Positions 33,058 to 42,599 of a DNA stretch of 64,000 nucleotides are shown piece by piece (within the stretch, counting starts at the first letter, position 1; each line of letters starts with the position of its first letter). A program made the translations under genes and the position numbers. Below the pieces are notes generated by a model. That model was not told where the DNA came from. It worked only from the letters and a program-made list of their open reading frames with translations, and did not search any database. The stretch is from an uncultured Bacteroidales bacterium. GTDB taxonomy: Bacteria > Bacteroidota > Bacteroidia > Bacteroidales > Bacteroidaceae. Where the stretch lies: the NCBI GenBank assembly GCA_902760315.1, contig CACWFV010000003.1, forward strand, positions 42,583 through 106,582, read 5' to 3'.

Positions 33058-34974
33058 TCAGTGACGACGACGGCGCCCTCGCTTTTCGTCTTGGGGCTCT
33101 TGGCGATGACGGCCTTGTCGATTATCCGCATGCTGATTGCTGAAATTTACGCGTGGACAGAGTTGTTGGATTAAGTCAGGACGACCTATTCTGCGCAGGC
33201 TTTGTTCGATGCCCTGGCGCTCTTCGGGTTTGTACCAAAAGAAGTACTGGCGCTGGGCCAGCTTGTCGCGCTGTGTCTTGGCACTCACGACGGGTTCCAG
33301 CGTGTAGGGGTCGTAGCCCGTATACCAGGTTTCAGTAGATACTGTCATGGGAGTAGGCGTGAAGTCCTGAACCTGTTCGAGCTGAAAGTCCAGCTGCTTG
33401 GTCTTGACGGCCAACTCAGCCATGTCAGCCTCCGTACAGCCGGGATGGCTGGAGATGAAGTAGGGAATAATCTGCTGGTTGAGATGCTCTTCGCGATTGA
33501 TGCGGTCGAAAATGCGCTTGAAGTCATAGAACTGCTGGAACGGCGGCTTACGCATGAGGTGGAGCACACGGTCGCTGGTGTGCTCAGGGGCTACCTTTAG
33601 CCGTCCGCTGACGTGGCGCGTAATGAGTTCGCGGGTGTACTCCATGGCTGCCTTGTTGACAGCCTCGTCTTTGCTCTTATATAATAACAGGTCGTAGCGT
33701 ACACCACTGCCAATGAAACTCTTCTTCACTTCCGGCAGGGCGTCAACGGCACGGTATATGTCCAGCAACTTGCTATGGTCTGTATTCAGGTTGGGACACA
33801 CCTGAGGATGGATACAGCTGGGGCGCTTACACTTCTCGCAGGCATTCTTGTTGCGTCCCTCCATGCCGTACATATTGGCCGAAGGTCCGCCCAAGTCGCT
33901 GAGATAGCCTTTAAAACCATCCATCTGTATTACTTGCTTTACTTCTTTCAGTATGCTCTCTTTGGACCGACAGACAATGAACTTGCCTTGATGGGCCGAG
34001 ATAGTACAGAAGGCACAGCCGCCAAAGCAGCCGCGATGGATGTTGACGGAGAACTTGATCATCTCGTAAGCCGGAATGCGCTTGTTCTTGTACTTGGGAT
34101 GGGGCAAGCGCGTATAGGGCAAATCGAAAGAAGCATCCAGTTCACGGCTGGTCATTGGAGGAAAGGGAGGATTGGCCACTACGGTGACTCGGCCTGTACG
34201 CTGCAGGATGCGCTGGGCGTGCATCCTGTTGGACTGTTCCTCGATGTGGCGGAAATTCTCGGCCTGTGCACGCTTGTCCTTCAGGCATGCCTCATGGCTG
34301 TGCAAAACGATGTCGGAAGACTGAGGAACGACGGCTGACGAGAGGTAGACGGTCTGCGGAATGTCGTGCGGAATGCTTAAGGGAGTGCATTGGTCAACCT
34401 GTTGGGACAGGCGGTTGGCCAGTTCCACGATGGGCTTTTCGCCCATGCCGTAGACGATGATGTCGGCAGGAGCGTCGCAGAGTATGCAGGGGCGCAGCCG
34501 GTCTTGCCAGTAGTCGTAGTGCGTGTGGCGACGCAGTGAAGCCTCTATGCCACCCAGGACGATGGGTACGTCGGGGTAAAGCTCGCGGAGTATCTGGCTA
34601 TAGACAATGGTAGGATACTCCGGCCGCAAGTCGTGACGTCCGTCGGGCGAATAGGCATCCTCGGAGCGCAGACGGCGGTTGGCGGTGTATTTGTTTACCA
34701 TGGAGTCCATGCAGCCGGGAGCAATTCCGAAAAACAGGCGTGGGCGCCCCAGCTTCTTGAAGTCACGATAGTCGCCGTGCCAGTCGGGTTGGGGAACGAT
34801 GGCCACGCGGTAGCCTGCTGCCTCCAGACAGCGTCCGATGACGGCGGCTCCGAATGAGGGGTGGTCAACGTAGGCGTCGGCAGAGAACAGGACGACGTCG
34901 ACGTAGTCCCATCCTCTGAGTTCCAACTCCTTCTTGGTGGTTGGCAGAAAATCTGTCAGTTTGTATTCTCTCAA
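33058..34974 (-). CDS. YgiQ-family radical SAM protein
   Basis: 638 residues. N-terminal region typical of YgiQ (FLPTTKKELELRGWDYVDVVLFSADAYVDHPSFG), a radical SAM core with the CxxxCxxC cluster motif CFGGCAFC near 313-320, a second Cys group (CEKCKRPSCIHPQVC), and a C-terminal domain with YTGYDPYTLEPV. The exact reaction of YgiQ proteins is unsettled. The initiation codon is a TTG at 34974, because a stop lies two codons upstream in the frame and no ATG precedes the conserved N-terminus. AAGGA is about 9 nt upstream. It converges on the TPR gene with a 5-bp gap. Confidence 0.92.
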   Translation of the reverse strand: MREYKLTDFLPTTKKELELRGWDYVDVVLFSADAYVDHPSFGAAVIGRCLEAAGYRVAIVPQPDWHGDYRDFKKLGRPRLFFGIAPGCMDSMVNKYTANRRLRSEDAYSPDGRHDLRPEYPTIVYSQILRELYPDVPIVLGGIEASLRRHTHYDYWQDRLRPCILCDAPADIIVYGMGEKPIVELANRLSQQVDQCTPLSIPHDIPQTVYLSSAVVPQSSDIVLHSHEACLKDKRAQAENFRHIEEQSNRMHAQRILQRTGRVTVVANPPFPPMTSRELDASFDLPYTRLPHPKYKNKRIPAYEMIKFSVNIHRGCFGGCAFCTISAHQGKFIVCRSKESILKEVKQVIQMDGFKGYLSDLGGPSANMYGMEGRNKNACEKCKRPSCIHPQVCPNLNTDHSKLLDIYRAVDALPEVKKSFIGSGVRYDLLLYKSKDEAVNKAAMEYTRELITRHVSGRLKVAPEHTSDRVLHLMRKPPFQQFYDFKRIFDRINREEHLNQQIIPYFISSHPGCTEADMAELAVKTKQLDFQLEQVQDFTPTPMTVSTETWYTGYDPYTLEPVVSAKTQRDKLAQRQYFFWYKPEERQGIEQSLRRIGRPDLIQQLCPRVNFSNQHADNRQGRHRQEPQDEKRGRRRRH

Positions 34975-35000
34975 TCTTCAGTCCTTATTAATTTTTGTCG

Positions 35001-35348
35001 TTAATTGAATGGTGTGCCCTGGATGGACCGTGTAGTCATACCCAGATTGTCGTTGCCGCGATTTTTCCAGTTGATGAACAGCAACACCAACTGTTGCAGG
35101 CCGTAAGCCTTCATGTTGCTGTGATAGATGACGTCAAGGCAGAGATCAAGCAGTCGCTTGTCCTTACCGGCTTCTGACTCAAGCAGGGAACGGATGTTCA
35201 GCTTCAGTTTGTCTAATACTTGCTCGTCGACATAGCCGTTGGAGTCGATGAGGTCACGGAAGAATTGGTAGTCATCAATGGTCTGAAGGTGTTCATCACT
35301 GATGTCGATACTACGTGTCCCGCTGGAATTAGTCAAAATTTTGTACAT
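35001..35348 (-). CDS. Small protein of unknown function
   Basis: 115 residues, not recognised. It is mostly alpha-helical by pattern, acidic in the first half (YQFFRDLIDSNGYVDEQ), with no signal peptide, TM helix or Cys cluster. It lies 26 bp upstream of ygiQ on the same strand and 21 bp after the large amidase-like gene, so it is likely part of the same transcript. The codon pattern and long uninterrupted frame support coding. Confidence 0.6.
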   Translation of the reverse strand: MYKILTNSSGTRSIDISDEHLQTIDDYQFFRDLIDSNGYVDEQVLDKLKLNIRSLLESEAGKDKRLLDLCLDVIYHSNMKAYGLQQLVLLFINWKNRGNDNLGMTTRSIQGTPFN

Positions 35349-35369
35349 AATAGTAAGATTTTATTTAGG

Positions 35370-38252
35370 TTATTGTAATAGATAGTTTAATATGCCTCGC
35401 ATGATGGATGTCTGCTTATGGGAACTCTGTATACACTCAAAGGGGAACCCCATGACAAACAAGCGGTAGTTGCCACGGTAGGCTATGGCAGCGCTGTAAC
35501 CGTCGGCATACTGCATGGCAGTATAGGCCGGCTTGACGGGTAGCAGTATGTCGGCAGCAGTTGCGGCATAGTGCTCTGCGTTCAGGTACTTCCAATAGGT
35601 CATCTCCGTACCCAGACCCCTGATGAGGTTGCTCGAAGCCTGCGACCGGCCGGCCCAGCTGCTTTTCAGGACGGTTTGCAGGAACCGGCGGTCGGCATCG
35701 CTCGTCATGTCGGTACCGACGTAGGCTCCGCTCACTAATAGTGCCCCGCCATGAGTGGTATAGCGTTGCAACGCTTGCTGCATGACACTGGTGAAGGTCT
35801 TGTAGGCTACAAGGCTGTGGCCGTCGTTACGCTCCATTCCCAACAGGAGGTCTACGGCATCATAGCCAATGAGATGCACGTCGCCAGACTCTACGGCCTG
35901 GCTGGAACAGCTCGCAACGTTGTAGCGCCCGGACTGGGCAATGGCCTTGGCATGTGACATGACGTAGTTGAAGTCGTTGCCGGCAATGAGCATGCCTGCC
36001 AATTCGTCGCCGGAGTAGCCCAACCCGACATTTTCGTTGCCCATCTCAATACGGCTGTAGTTGAGCTGACGGCCAGACCAGCCGAAGGTGGAGCCATAGG
36101 TGATGCCGGGGTCGTCGTCGAGGTCGAAGCCCTGCTCGTCGGCGGTGTTGCGTATGGCGGGAGACGACAGGCGGTGGAATCCGTTGACGATGAGGATGGT
36201 TTTTGAGGCGTCGGGCGTGTAGTAGGCTGACAGCACTTCCGTCGTGAAACTCTCGCCACCACGATTGACGGCTGAAACCTTGAAGTGGTATGCCAGTCCG
36301 GGAGTCAACTCAACCTCGTAGGCTGTTTTTGAACGCACATAGGTGCCGTTGTCGAAGTCGGCATTGCCCATGGCCGTATAGACGATATAGCCGGTAGGCC
36401 TGGCCGTGGGTTCCTGTGGGTCGTTGACGGCATTCCATTGCAGGTGGGCCACATTGCCCTTCAATTCCACGCGGAAGTGGTCTGGAGCCAAGGGTGCAAC
36501 AATAAACGTGCGCCCATGCTGGTCGTTGACATAGCGTAGTATGGTTTTATAGATAGAACGGGCCAACGTGAATCGGAAGTTAGGGTCCTGGCCGTAGCGC
36601 ATGTCGGGAAAGTTCTGATGAGACATGGTTTCCAGGATGGCGCTGGGCACCTCAGGCAGTCGGGTCTCAGAGTAATTACGGTCGAAGAGTTCTCTGCGGT
36701 GCCAATTGCCATACTTGTATTTCAGGTCCAGCGTCTGATTGGACAGCAGGGCATCAGCAAAGTCGCGTGAAGCCATGCGCGATATGCCAGCATTCAGCTT
36801 ACCCTCGTTGAAGTTGGTTGTACAGATGGCCAGTGAACCAATCAAGCCCTCGCCGTCCTTGGCAAAGCCGGCGTCGCTGTGGACGGCCAGTGACAACTCG
36901 ATGGGAACCTTGCGCCCCTGGACAGTGGGCATGTAGCAGGAACCGCCACCCAGGAGATTGGTCATGTGAGAACGGACGTTGATGTCGTCAGCATAGTCGT
37001 TGGTACCCTCTCTGCCGCTGTATACCTTATAAGGCATGCCGGCCCACTGTGCCCAATAGCGGGCTCCCTCCAGTGCACGTGGCATCTGGCTGGTCTGGCC
37101 GTTACGCTCGATATTGCCCATGCCGCCACCAAAGCGTATGGCATCAGTGGTGACTACACCGTCATCGTCGCTCTGGTTGGTCAATGTAACGCGGTTGAAT
37201 TCGCTATAGCCTGCGTCAAAGTCGAAAGTGCCGAGATAGACCCACGTGCCGCCACCCATCTGCTGATTTACCCGAAACTGGGTGCTCTCTCCCTTGTGCC
37301 AAACGGTATAAAGCGCATCAGACACGCTGTTGGGCAAGGTCTGATAACTGACGTAGACGGCATAGCGACCAGCCTTGGGGAAGCGTGGCTGATAGACGGC
37401 AATGCTGTAGCGCGACTTGCTGTCGGTAGACTCGACCATGCGTGTGGTACCAGCGGAGAAGGGGTTCTCACCATCGGTGTATGTGCCGGTGTGGTAGGCA
37501 AATCCTGGCTGGGGGGCAGACTGCCAATGGGCGCCTCTGTCTACCTCGATATAGTAGCTTTTGGAACCGTCGTTGTCAACGATGACTTCTTCTTTCTGCC
37601 AATCACGCTCACGGGGTGTAAAGACTACGGCGCCAGACTTTTCGAGCATGGGTATGAGATAGGGTACCACGATAGTCTGCGTGTACAGATCCTCGGTAGT
37701 GCAGAAGAGCTGGGGACGCTGCCAACGCCAATAGCCCTTGTCTACGTCGTAAAAGCGGCCGTGACTGGCCCACAGGGAGATGTGGCGGTTTTGGAGTCCG
37801 TGGGTAATCTTGAAGGGCGTGGAGATATTCCTTACCCATGGCGCGCCGTCGTAGTCAATGTCACCCCACAGTCGCGACTTGTCGGCATTTTGTGACAGGC
37901 GGTTCGGAATGAGTTCGTCAATGGTCATGCCATTGGTGAGAATCGTTAACTGATAGTTTTTATAGGGTTTAGGAAGCTCGCCTTTTATCTTTTTATAGAT
38001 GTGTGCTGTAATCTCAGGGGTAAATTCCTGACAGGCGAAGAACTCGTCGGCGGTGATGACAAGTGTCTTTGCCTGATGGTCTAATTGGTAGCCCAACATG
38101 TGGGGTGCCTGCGTAAGACGGGTACCCTTGGGCTTGTATTTCGCAAAATAGGTGTTAAGTCGTTCAACTAATTTAGCCTCGTCCCTGGCTGTCTGGGCAT
38201 GGAGTGTCAGCGTTGCCAATAATAGGAGAAGGAATGGTTTCAGTCTTTGCAT
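35370..38252 (-). CDS. Multidomain amidase / xanthan-lyase-like secreted protein
   Basis: 960 residues with signal peptide (LKPFLLLLLATLTLHAQ). An N-terminal region of unknown fold contains HISLWASHGRFYD. A golvesin/xanthan-lyase-type beta-sandwich follows (about 260-385; AGRYAVYVSYQTLP, VTTDAIRFGGG). Next is an amidase_3-like domain (about 435-600; AVHSDAG zinc-binding His, SAILETMSHQN with catalytic Glu), a fibronectin III domain (about 605-700), and a C-terminal alpha/beta domain (715-955; ILIVNGFHRLSSP, ALLVSGAYVGTDM). Proteins of this layout in Bacteroidales are labelled xanthan lyase or N-acetylmuramoyl-alanine amidase. Peptidoglycan hydrolysis in the periplasm is the likeliest role, but it is unproven. 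Confidence 0.78.
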   Translation of the reverse strand: MQRLKPFLLLLLATLTLHAQTARDEAKLVERLNTYFAKYKPKGTRLTQAPHMLGYQLDHQAKTLVITADEFFACQEFTPEITAHIYKKIKGELPKPYKNYQLTILTNGMTIDELIPNRLSQNADKSRLWGDIDYDGAPWVRNISTPFKITHGLQNRHISLWASHGRFYDVDKGYWRWQRPQLFCTTEDLYTQTIVVPYLIPMLEKSGAVVFTPRERDWQKEEVIVDNDGSKSYYIEVDRGAHWQSAPQPGFAYHTGTYTDGENPFSAGTTRMVESTDSKSRYSIAVYQPRFPKAGRYAVYVSYQTLPNSVSDALYTVWHKGESTQFRVNQQMGGGTWVYLGTFDFDAGYSEFNRVTLTNQSDDDGVVTTDAIRFGGGMGNIERNGQTSQMPRALEGARYWAQWAGMPYKVYSGREGTNDYADDINVRSHMTNLLGGGSCYMPTVQGRKVPIELSLAVHSDAGFAKDGEGLIGSLAICTTNFNEGKLNAGISRMASRDFADALLSNQTLDLKYKYGNWHRRELFDRNYSETRLPEVPSAILETMSHQNFPDMRYGQDPNFRFTLARSIYKTILRYVNDQHGRTFIVAPLAPDHFRVELKGNVAHLQWNAVNDPQEPTARPTGYIVYTAMGNADFDNGTYVRSKTAYEVELTPGLAYHFKVSAVNRGGESFTTEVLSAYYTPDASKTILIVNGFHRLSSPAIRNTADEQGFDLDDDPGITYGSTFGWSGRQLNYSRIEMGNENVGLGYSGDELAGMLIAGNDFNYVMSHAKAIAQSGRYNVASCSSQAVESGDVHLIGYDAVDLLLGMERNDGHSLVAYKTFTSVMQQALQRYTTHGGALLVSGAYVGTDMTSDADRRFLQTVLKSSWAGRSQASSNLIRGLGTEMTYWKYLNAEHYAATAADILLPVKPAYTAMQYADGYSAAIAYRGNYRLFVMGFPFECIQSSHKQTSIMRGILNYLLQ

Positions 38253-38256
38253 CTTT

Positions 38257-38811
38257 TCAGCGTTCTCCTATAGTAAAATTCTCCGGATGACGGCCTTTGA
38301 AGTCTTTGAAATATAACTTGATGTCACGCATCTGACTGTCGACATCGCCATTGGGAATAATGGTCTTCGTGCATTGTATTCTGCGCTGCTCGTAGTCAAC
38401 ACCATAGAGCAGGATGGGAATACCGGCCTTTTGAGCAATGAAGTAGAATCCTTTCTTCCAATCGGGGTTCGCTGAACGAGTACCCTCCGGAGTGATGCAG
38501 AGATGGAATACTGACTCCTTCTTGGCTGTTTCGGCCAAATTATCGGTCATGCTGGTGTGTTTGCTACGCCACACTGGTATGCCACCCATGCTGCGAAAGA
38601 TGGGGCCTAACGGCCAGAAGAACCACTCTTTCTTCATTAGGAAGTTACTCTTCATCCCCTGACTTCTGCTGTACAGCTGTCCTATCAGGAAATCCCAGTT
38701 GCTGGTGTGTGGGGCAAGGCAGATGATATATTTGTCGGGGTGAGGCTCTGTCACCTCAGCCGTCCACCCCATGCACCTGAACAACAGCCAATGACAAAAT
38801 GCTTTTATCAT
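38257..38811 (-). CDS. 1-acyl-glycerol-3-phosphate acyltransferase-like protein
   Basis: 184 residues with PlsC/LPLAT motifs: LAPHTSNWDF (HxxxxD), IPVWRSK, and ITPEGTRS (EGT block). It transfers acyl chains to lysophospholipids or related lipids at the inner membrane. The frame opens at 38841 with a TTG, but the ATG at 38811 gives a normal start (MIKAFCHWLLFRCMGW) just after the upstream gene's stop. It lies 4 bp ahead of the amidase-like gene in the same operon. Confidence 0.85.
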   Translation of the reverse strand: MIKAFCHWLLFRCMGWTAEVTEPHPDKYIICLAPHTSNWDFLIGQLYSRSQGMKSNFLMKKEWFFWPLGPIFRSMGGIPVWRSKHTSMTDNLAETAKKESVFHLCITPEGTRSANPDWKKGFYFIAQKAGIPILLYGVDYEQRRIQCTKTIIPNGDVDSQMRDIKLYFKDFKGRHPENFTIGER

Positions 38812-38818
38812 ACTCCAG

Positions 38819-39088
38819 TTAGTGGTTGTTGATTTGGTCAATAATGTCGCCGGCTTGAGCGATGAAGTCTTCTTTTAGTTTTTTGTAGTATGCCTTTGCC
38901 GGCATTCCGGGTTCCGGGTGTGAGATGCGGCTGATATAGTCACTCTGCAATTTCAGAATGCTATAGGCCAAGGCTTCGTTATTGTTACTGTCTTTTGCGT
39001 TACCATACAGGGTGCAAGCCAGACATTCAGCAAACAATTCCTCGCAAATCAAATTGATGGTTTGTTTTAGTACTCTTTTCTTTGCCAT
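38819..39088 (-). CDS. Small helical protein of unknown function
   Basis: 89 residues, not recognised. Helical, with three Cys (NLICEELFAECLACTLY) and a stretch SDYISRISHPEPGMPAKAY. There is no signal peptide. It has the clear ribosome site AGGAGG 9 nt before its ATG, unusual for this genome, and a -7-like TAACTTTG at 39143-39136 upstream. It is the first gene of the acyltransferase/amidase operon. Confidence 0.6.
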   Translation of the reverse strand: MAKKRVLKQTINLICEELFAECLACTLYGNAKDSNNNEALAYSILKLQSDYISRISHPEPGMPAKAYYKKLKEDFIAQAGDIIDQINNH

Positions 39089-39227
39089 GTTTAAAATCCT
39101 CCTGGTAATTTTAGTTTATTCTACGTTTCATTGGTCAAAGTTACAATAAAATATTGAGATGACATAACTTTTGTTACAAAAAAATATTAAAAACCCATTT
39201 TTCTTTCTTTTTCTCACGGAAAAGCTG

Positions 39228-39235
39228 TATTTTTG
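39228..39235 (+). promoter_or_regulatory. -7 box ahead of the PPi-phosphofructokinase gene
   Basis: TATTTTTG at 39228-39235, with only a weak TTTC at the -33 distance. It lies 43 bp before the ATG at 39279, in a T-rich region. Confidence 0.5.
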
Positions 39236-39278
39236 CACTTCAAAAATTCATTATTCAAATTATATAATAGTATTAAAG

Positions 39279-40913
39279 ATGGAAAAAAGTGCATTGCAGC
39301 TGGCGAGAGCTGCTTATCAGCCTAAGTTGCCTAAGGCGCTACAGGGGGCAGTGAAAGTGAAAGAGGGTGCAGCCACTCAGAGTGTTGGCGACCAGGAGGA
39401 AATCAAGAAACTCTTCCCTAACACCTACGGCATGCCTATCGTAGAGTTTGAGCCTGCTACCGAACTCAACACGAAGAAGATGAATGTAGGTATTATTCTG
39501 TCTGGTGGTCAGGCTCCCGGCGGTCATAATGTGATTACGGGTCTGTTTGACCAGATCAAGAAACTGAACCCTGAGAACCGCCTCTATGGTTTCATCCTGG
39601 GTCCTGGTGGTCTGGTAGACCACAACTATATGGAACTCACCAAGGAGATTGTTGACGAATATCGCAACACGGGTGGTTTCGACATGATTGGATCAGGACG
39701 CACCAAGCTGGAGAAGGTTGACCAGTTTGAGAAAGGTCTGGAGATTATCCGCCAGCTGGACATCAAGGCTATTGTCATTATTGGTGGTGACGACTCAAAT
39801 ACCAACGCCTGCGTGCTGGCCGAATACTACGCCGCCAAGAACTATGGCGTACAGGTTATCGGTTGTCCCAAGACCATTGACGGTGACTTGAAGAACGACC
39901 AGATTGAGACATCGTTCGGTTTCGATACTGCTTGTAAGACTTACTCTGAACTTATTGGCAACATTGAGCGCGACTGTAATTCTGCACGCAAGTATTGGCA
40001 CTTCATCAAGGTGATGGGTCGCTCGGCTTCCCACATTGCTCTGGAGTGTGCCCTGCAGACTCAGCCCAACATCTGTCTGGTTTCTGAGGAGATTGAACAG
40101 AAAGGCATGAGCCTTGACGACATCGTCACCTATATTGCCGAGGCTGTCGCTACCCGTGCAGCAGCTGGCAACAACTTCGGTACCGTTGTCATTCCTGAGG
40201 GCGTCATTGAGTTTATCCCTGCCATTAAGAAGCTTATCGCTCAGCTGAACGATGTGCTGGCTATGCCTGAGGCAAAGAACCTGGATCGTCACGAGTCAAT
40301 TGACTTCGTGAAGGCTCACCTGACCGACGAGAACCTTGCCGTATTCAACAGCCTGCCTACCGGAGTGGCACGCCAACTGGCTCTTGACCGCGATCCTCAC
40401 GGAAACGTACAGGTATCGCTCATCGAGACCGAGAAGCTGCTTTCTACCATGGTAGCTCAGAAACTGGAGAAGATGAAGAAAGAGGGCAAGTATGTCGGTA
40501 AGTTTGCCGCTCAGCATCACTTCTTCGGTTATGAGGGACGCTGCGCTGCTCCTTCTAACTTCGACGCTGACTACTGCTATGCCCTTGGCACTTCTGCAGC
40601 CCAGCTCATTGCCAACGGCAAAACGGGCTATATGGCCATTGTCAAGAATACCACGGCTCCTGCTGACCAGTGGATTGCAGGTGGTGTGCCCATCACCATG
40701 ATGATGAATATGGAGAAGCGTAACGGCGAAATGAAGCCCGTTATCCGCAAGGCACTTGTCGAACTGGATGGCGCTCCCTTCAAGTATTTTGCTGCTCACC
40801 GTGACCAGTGGGCCAAGGAAACCTGCTATGTTTATCCCGGACCAATACAGTACTGGGGTCCGACAGAGGTTTGCGACCAGCCGACAATGACCCTTGCTCT
40901 TGAAAAGGCTTAA
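39279..40913 (+). CDS. pfp: Diphosphate-fructose-6-phosphate 1-phosphotransferase
   Basis: 544 residues, the length of the long PPi-dependent phosphofructokinases. Key motifs are [24 protein letters not shown] (about 168; the second Asp instead of Gly marks PPi over ATP use), PKTIDGDLK with the diagnostic Lys, and [11 protein letters not shown]. The enzyme phosphorylates fructose-6-phosphate reversibly with pyrophosphate, saving ATP in glycolysis and working in gluconeogenesis. The frame is open from 39171, but ATG 39279 gives the normal N-terminus and follows the -7 box. Codon use is strongly biased, as in highly expressed genes. Confidence 0.95.
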   Translation: MEKSALQLARAAYQPKLPKALQGAVKVKEGAATQSVGDQEEIKKLFPNTYGMPIVEFEPATELNTKKMNVGIILSGGQAPGGHNVITGLFDQIKKLNPENRLYGFILGPGGLVDHNYMELTKEIVDEYRNTGGFDMIGSGRTKLEKVDQFEKGLEIIRQLDIKAIVIIGGDDSNTNACVLAEYYAAKNYGVQVIGCPKTIDGDLKNDQIETSFGFDTACKTYSELIGNIERDCNSARKYWHFIKVMGRSASHIALECALQTQPNICLVSEEIEQKGMSLDDIVTYIAEAVATRAAAGNNFGTVVIPEGVIEFIPAIKKLIAQLNDVLAMPEAKNLDRHESIDFVKAHLTDENLAVFNSLPTGVARQLALDRDPHGNVQVSLIETEKLLSTMVAQKLEKMKKEGKYVGKFAAQHHFFGYEGRCAAPSNFDADYCYALGTSAAQLIANGKTGYMAIVKNTTAPADQWIAGGVPITMMMNMEKRNGEMKPVIRKALVELDGAPFKYFAAHRDQWAKETCYVYPGPIQYWGPTEVCDQPTMTLALEKA

Positions 40914-40921
40914 AATTATTG

Positions 40922-41812
40922 ATGAGCCCAAAGAGAGCAATACATAACAAAAAGACATCCGGACGCCGCACGGGGCCAGTTTCCCACAGGCGTCCGAATG
41001 TCTTTATTCGTCTGTTGCAGCATCTGCCGGGTTGGGCGTGGTGGACAGGCGGTGTTGCTGTCGTCGCGGTATATATTTATTTCTTTTATTACATCTTTGT
41101 AGGACCCTTCGGCTTTCGCTGGCGTGCGCTTTACGGCGATGTAAGCTACCCTGAAGGTTATGAGATCCATGGTATTGACATTAGTCACCACCAAGGACGT
41201 ATAGACTGGCAGCTATTGCGCGAAAAAGGACTGATCAACAAATCACCCATCCGTTTTGTCATGATCAAAGCAACGGAAGGTGCCTCGCGGGTAGATGAAA
41301 ACTTTAAGGACAATTTCTTCCAGTCACGCGAATATGGGTTTACTCGTGGTGCCTACCACTTCTATAGCGTCTACTCATCGGCAGAGAAGCAGGCGGATTT
41401 CTTCATTCGCCATGTGAAATTGGAGAACGGCGACTTGCCACCCGTATTGGATGTCGAGCACAAGCCCAAGAATCAAACCGACGAGGATTTTGCCGAAAGT
41501 GTGCTAAAGTGGCTTGACATAGTGGAAAAGCACTATGGCGTGAAGCCTATCATTTATACGTACTACAAATTTAAACTAAGATATCTAAGCAGTCCGCTTT
41601 TTGATAGCTATCCGTATTGGATAGCCCACTACTATGTAGACGAACTAGAGTACGATGGACCATGGAAATTTTGGCAGCATACAGATGCTGGCCGACTGCC
41701 AGGCATCAAGGGGCATGTAGACTTTAACATCTATAACGGTTCCTATTATGACTTGCGCAAAATGACCATTGGTGCAAGAGAACAGATAGGAGAAGAAGCC
41801 TATACGGACTAA
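40922..41812 (+). CDS. Membrane-anchored GH25 lysozyme-like muramidase
   Basis: 296 residues. A basic cytoplasmic start, one TM helix (about 38-58) and an extracytoplasmic GH25 domain (about 75-280): HGIDISHHQGRIDW (catalytic Asp), FVMIKATEGAS, RGAYHFY, VLDVEH (second catalytic Asp/Glu pair), and YWIAHYY near the end. GH25 enzymes cut the beta-1,4 bond between MurNAc and GlcNAc. A bitopic form suggests a role in the cell's own wall rather than secretion. It begins 8 bp after pfp, so it may be co-transcribed. Confidence 0.88.
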   Translation: MSPKRAIHNKKTSGRRTGPVSHRRPNVFIRLLQHLPGWAWWTGGVAVVAVYIYFFYYIFVGPFGFRWRALYGDVSYPEGYEIHGIDISHHQGRIDWQLLREKGLINKSPIRFVMIKATEGASRVDENFKDNFFQSREYGFTRGAYHFYSVYSSAEKQADFFIRHVKLENGDLPPVLDVEHKPKNQTDEDFAESVLKWLDIVEKHYGVKPIIYTYYKFKLRYLSSPLFDSYPYWIAHYYVDELEYDGPWKFWQHTDAGRLPGIKGHVDFNIYNGSYYDLRKMTIGAREQIGEEAYTD

Positions 41813-41824
41813 CCCAGGCTTGGC

Positions 41825-41917
41825 TTAGTTGTACCCATCTCCGTATTAGCTGTACCCGTCTCTGTATTAGTTGTACCCGTCTCCGTATTAGCTGTACCCA
41901 TCTCCGTATTAGCTGTA
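41825..41917. repeat. 21-bp tandem repeat (minisatellite), four units plus a partial
   Basis: Units of consensus TTAGYTGTACCCRTCTCYGTA at 41825, 41846, 41867 and 41888, with TTAGCTGTA at 41909. Units differ at only 3 positions. The tract is intergenic, between the convergent GH25 and response-regulator genes. No start codon puts it in a coding frame. Confidence 0.92.
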
Positions 41918-41954
41918 TATTTTTCCCATTTGTGTTATTATTGTTTCTGAGGCT

Positions 41955-42596
41955 TCAGATGTAGAATTCAGATGAGTCGATGAGTCCGGCACGCAAGGCA
42001 TACTTTACAACCTCATGGGCTGTGTTTACGCCCAGTTTGCGGAAGATGTTCTTTCGGTGGGTGGTAATCGTATGGACGCTAGAGAAACGCTCGGAGGCTA
42101 TCTCTTTGGTAGTCTTGCCCTGAGCTATGGCTCGTACTATTTCCTTTTCTGTTTCTGTCAGTATGCTGGGGGTCTGCTCCTCCTGCTGTTGGCTGATAAT
42201 GACATCCAGTGCACGCTGGCTGAGATAGCGAGCATGGCGCTCTACGGCATTTAGGGCTTCGCGAACCTCACTCAGCTGTCCGTCTTTAAAAACTACGCTG
42301 AACTGGTGTGAGGAGTAGACGATACGGCGCAAGAACTGAGGGGTCAGTTCGTCGCTGATGAGCAGCCAGTCTGACAGTGCGAAACGCTCGGCAATAATCA
42401 GTAACTGTTCTTCGTCGGCAAAGTCAAAGAGTGTGTAGTCAAGTACCACTACCGCACTCTCGTGTTCTTTCAAAAGCGCCACCAGTCCGGCTTTGTCGTA
42501 AGCCGGATAGGTGATGCTTTCGTCGCCCTTCTGCACAAGACATTCGAGAGCGTAGCGTGTCAGTTCTTGATTGTCTGCAATGATATATTTTCTCAT
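41955..42596 (-). CDS. NarL/LuxR-family response regulator
   Basis: 213 residues. The receiver has Asp53 in VVVLDYTLFDF as the likely acceptor, a single acidic residue in IIADNQ (most have two), and a conserved Lys in VVFKDGQ. The C-terminal helix-turn-helix is a clear LuxR type (LTETEKEIVRAIAQGKTTKE, HRKNIFRKLGV). No kinase gene is adjacent. It begins 3 bp after the metY stop, so it is probably transcribed with it; the 21-bp repeat follows it downstream. Confidence 0.88.
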   Translation of the reverse strand: MRKYIIADNQELTRYALECLVQKGDESITYPAYDKAGLVALLKEHESAVVVLDYTLFDFADEEQLLIIAERFALSDWLLISDELTPQFLRRIVYSSHQFSVVFKDGQLSEVREALNAVERHARYLSQRALDVIISQQQEEQTPSILTETEKEIVRAIAQGKTTKEIASERFSSVHTITTHRKNIFRKLGVNTAHEVVKYALRAGLIDSSEFYI

Positions 42597-42599
42597 AGG

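Noticed and set aside
41825-41917. CRISPR array
   Set aside because: The repeats are contiguous with no spacers and no cas genes are near; it is a simple tandem repeat.
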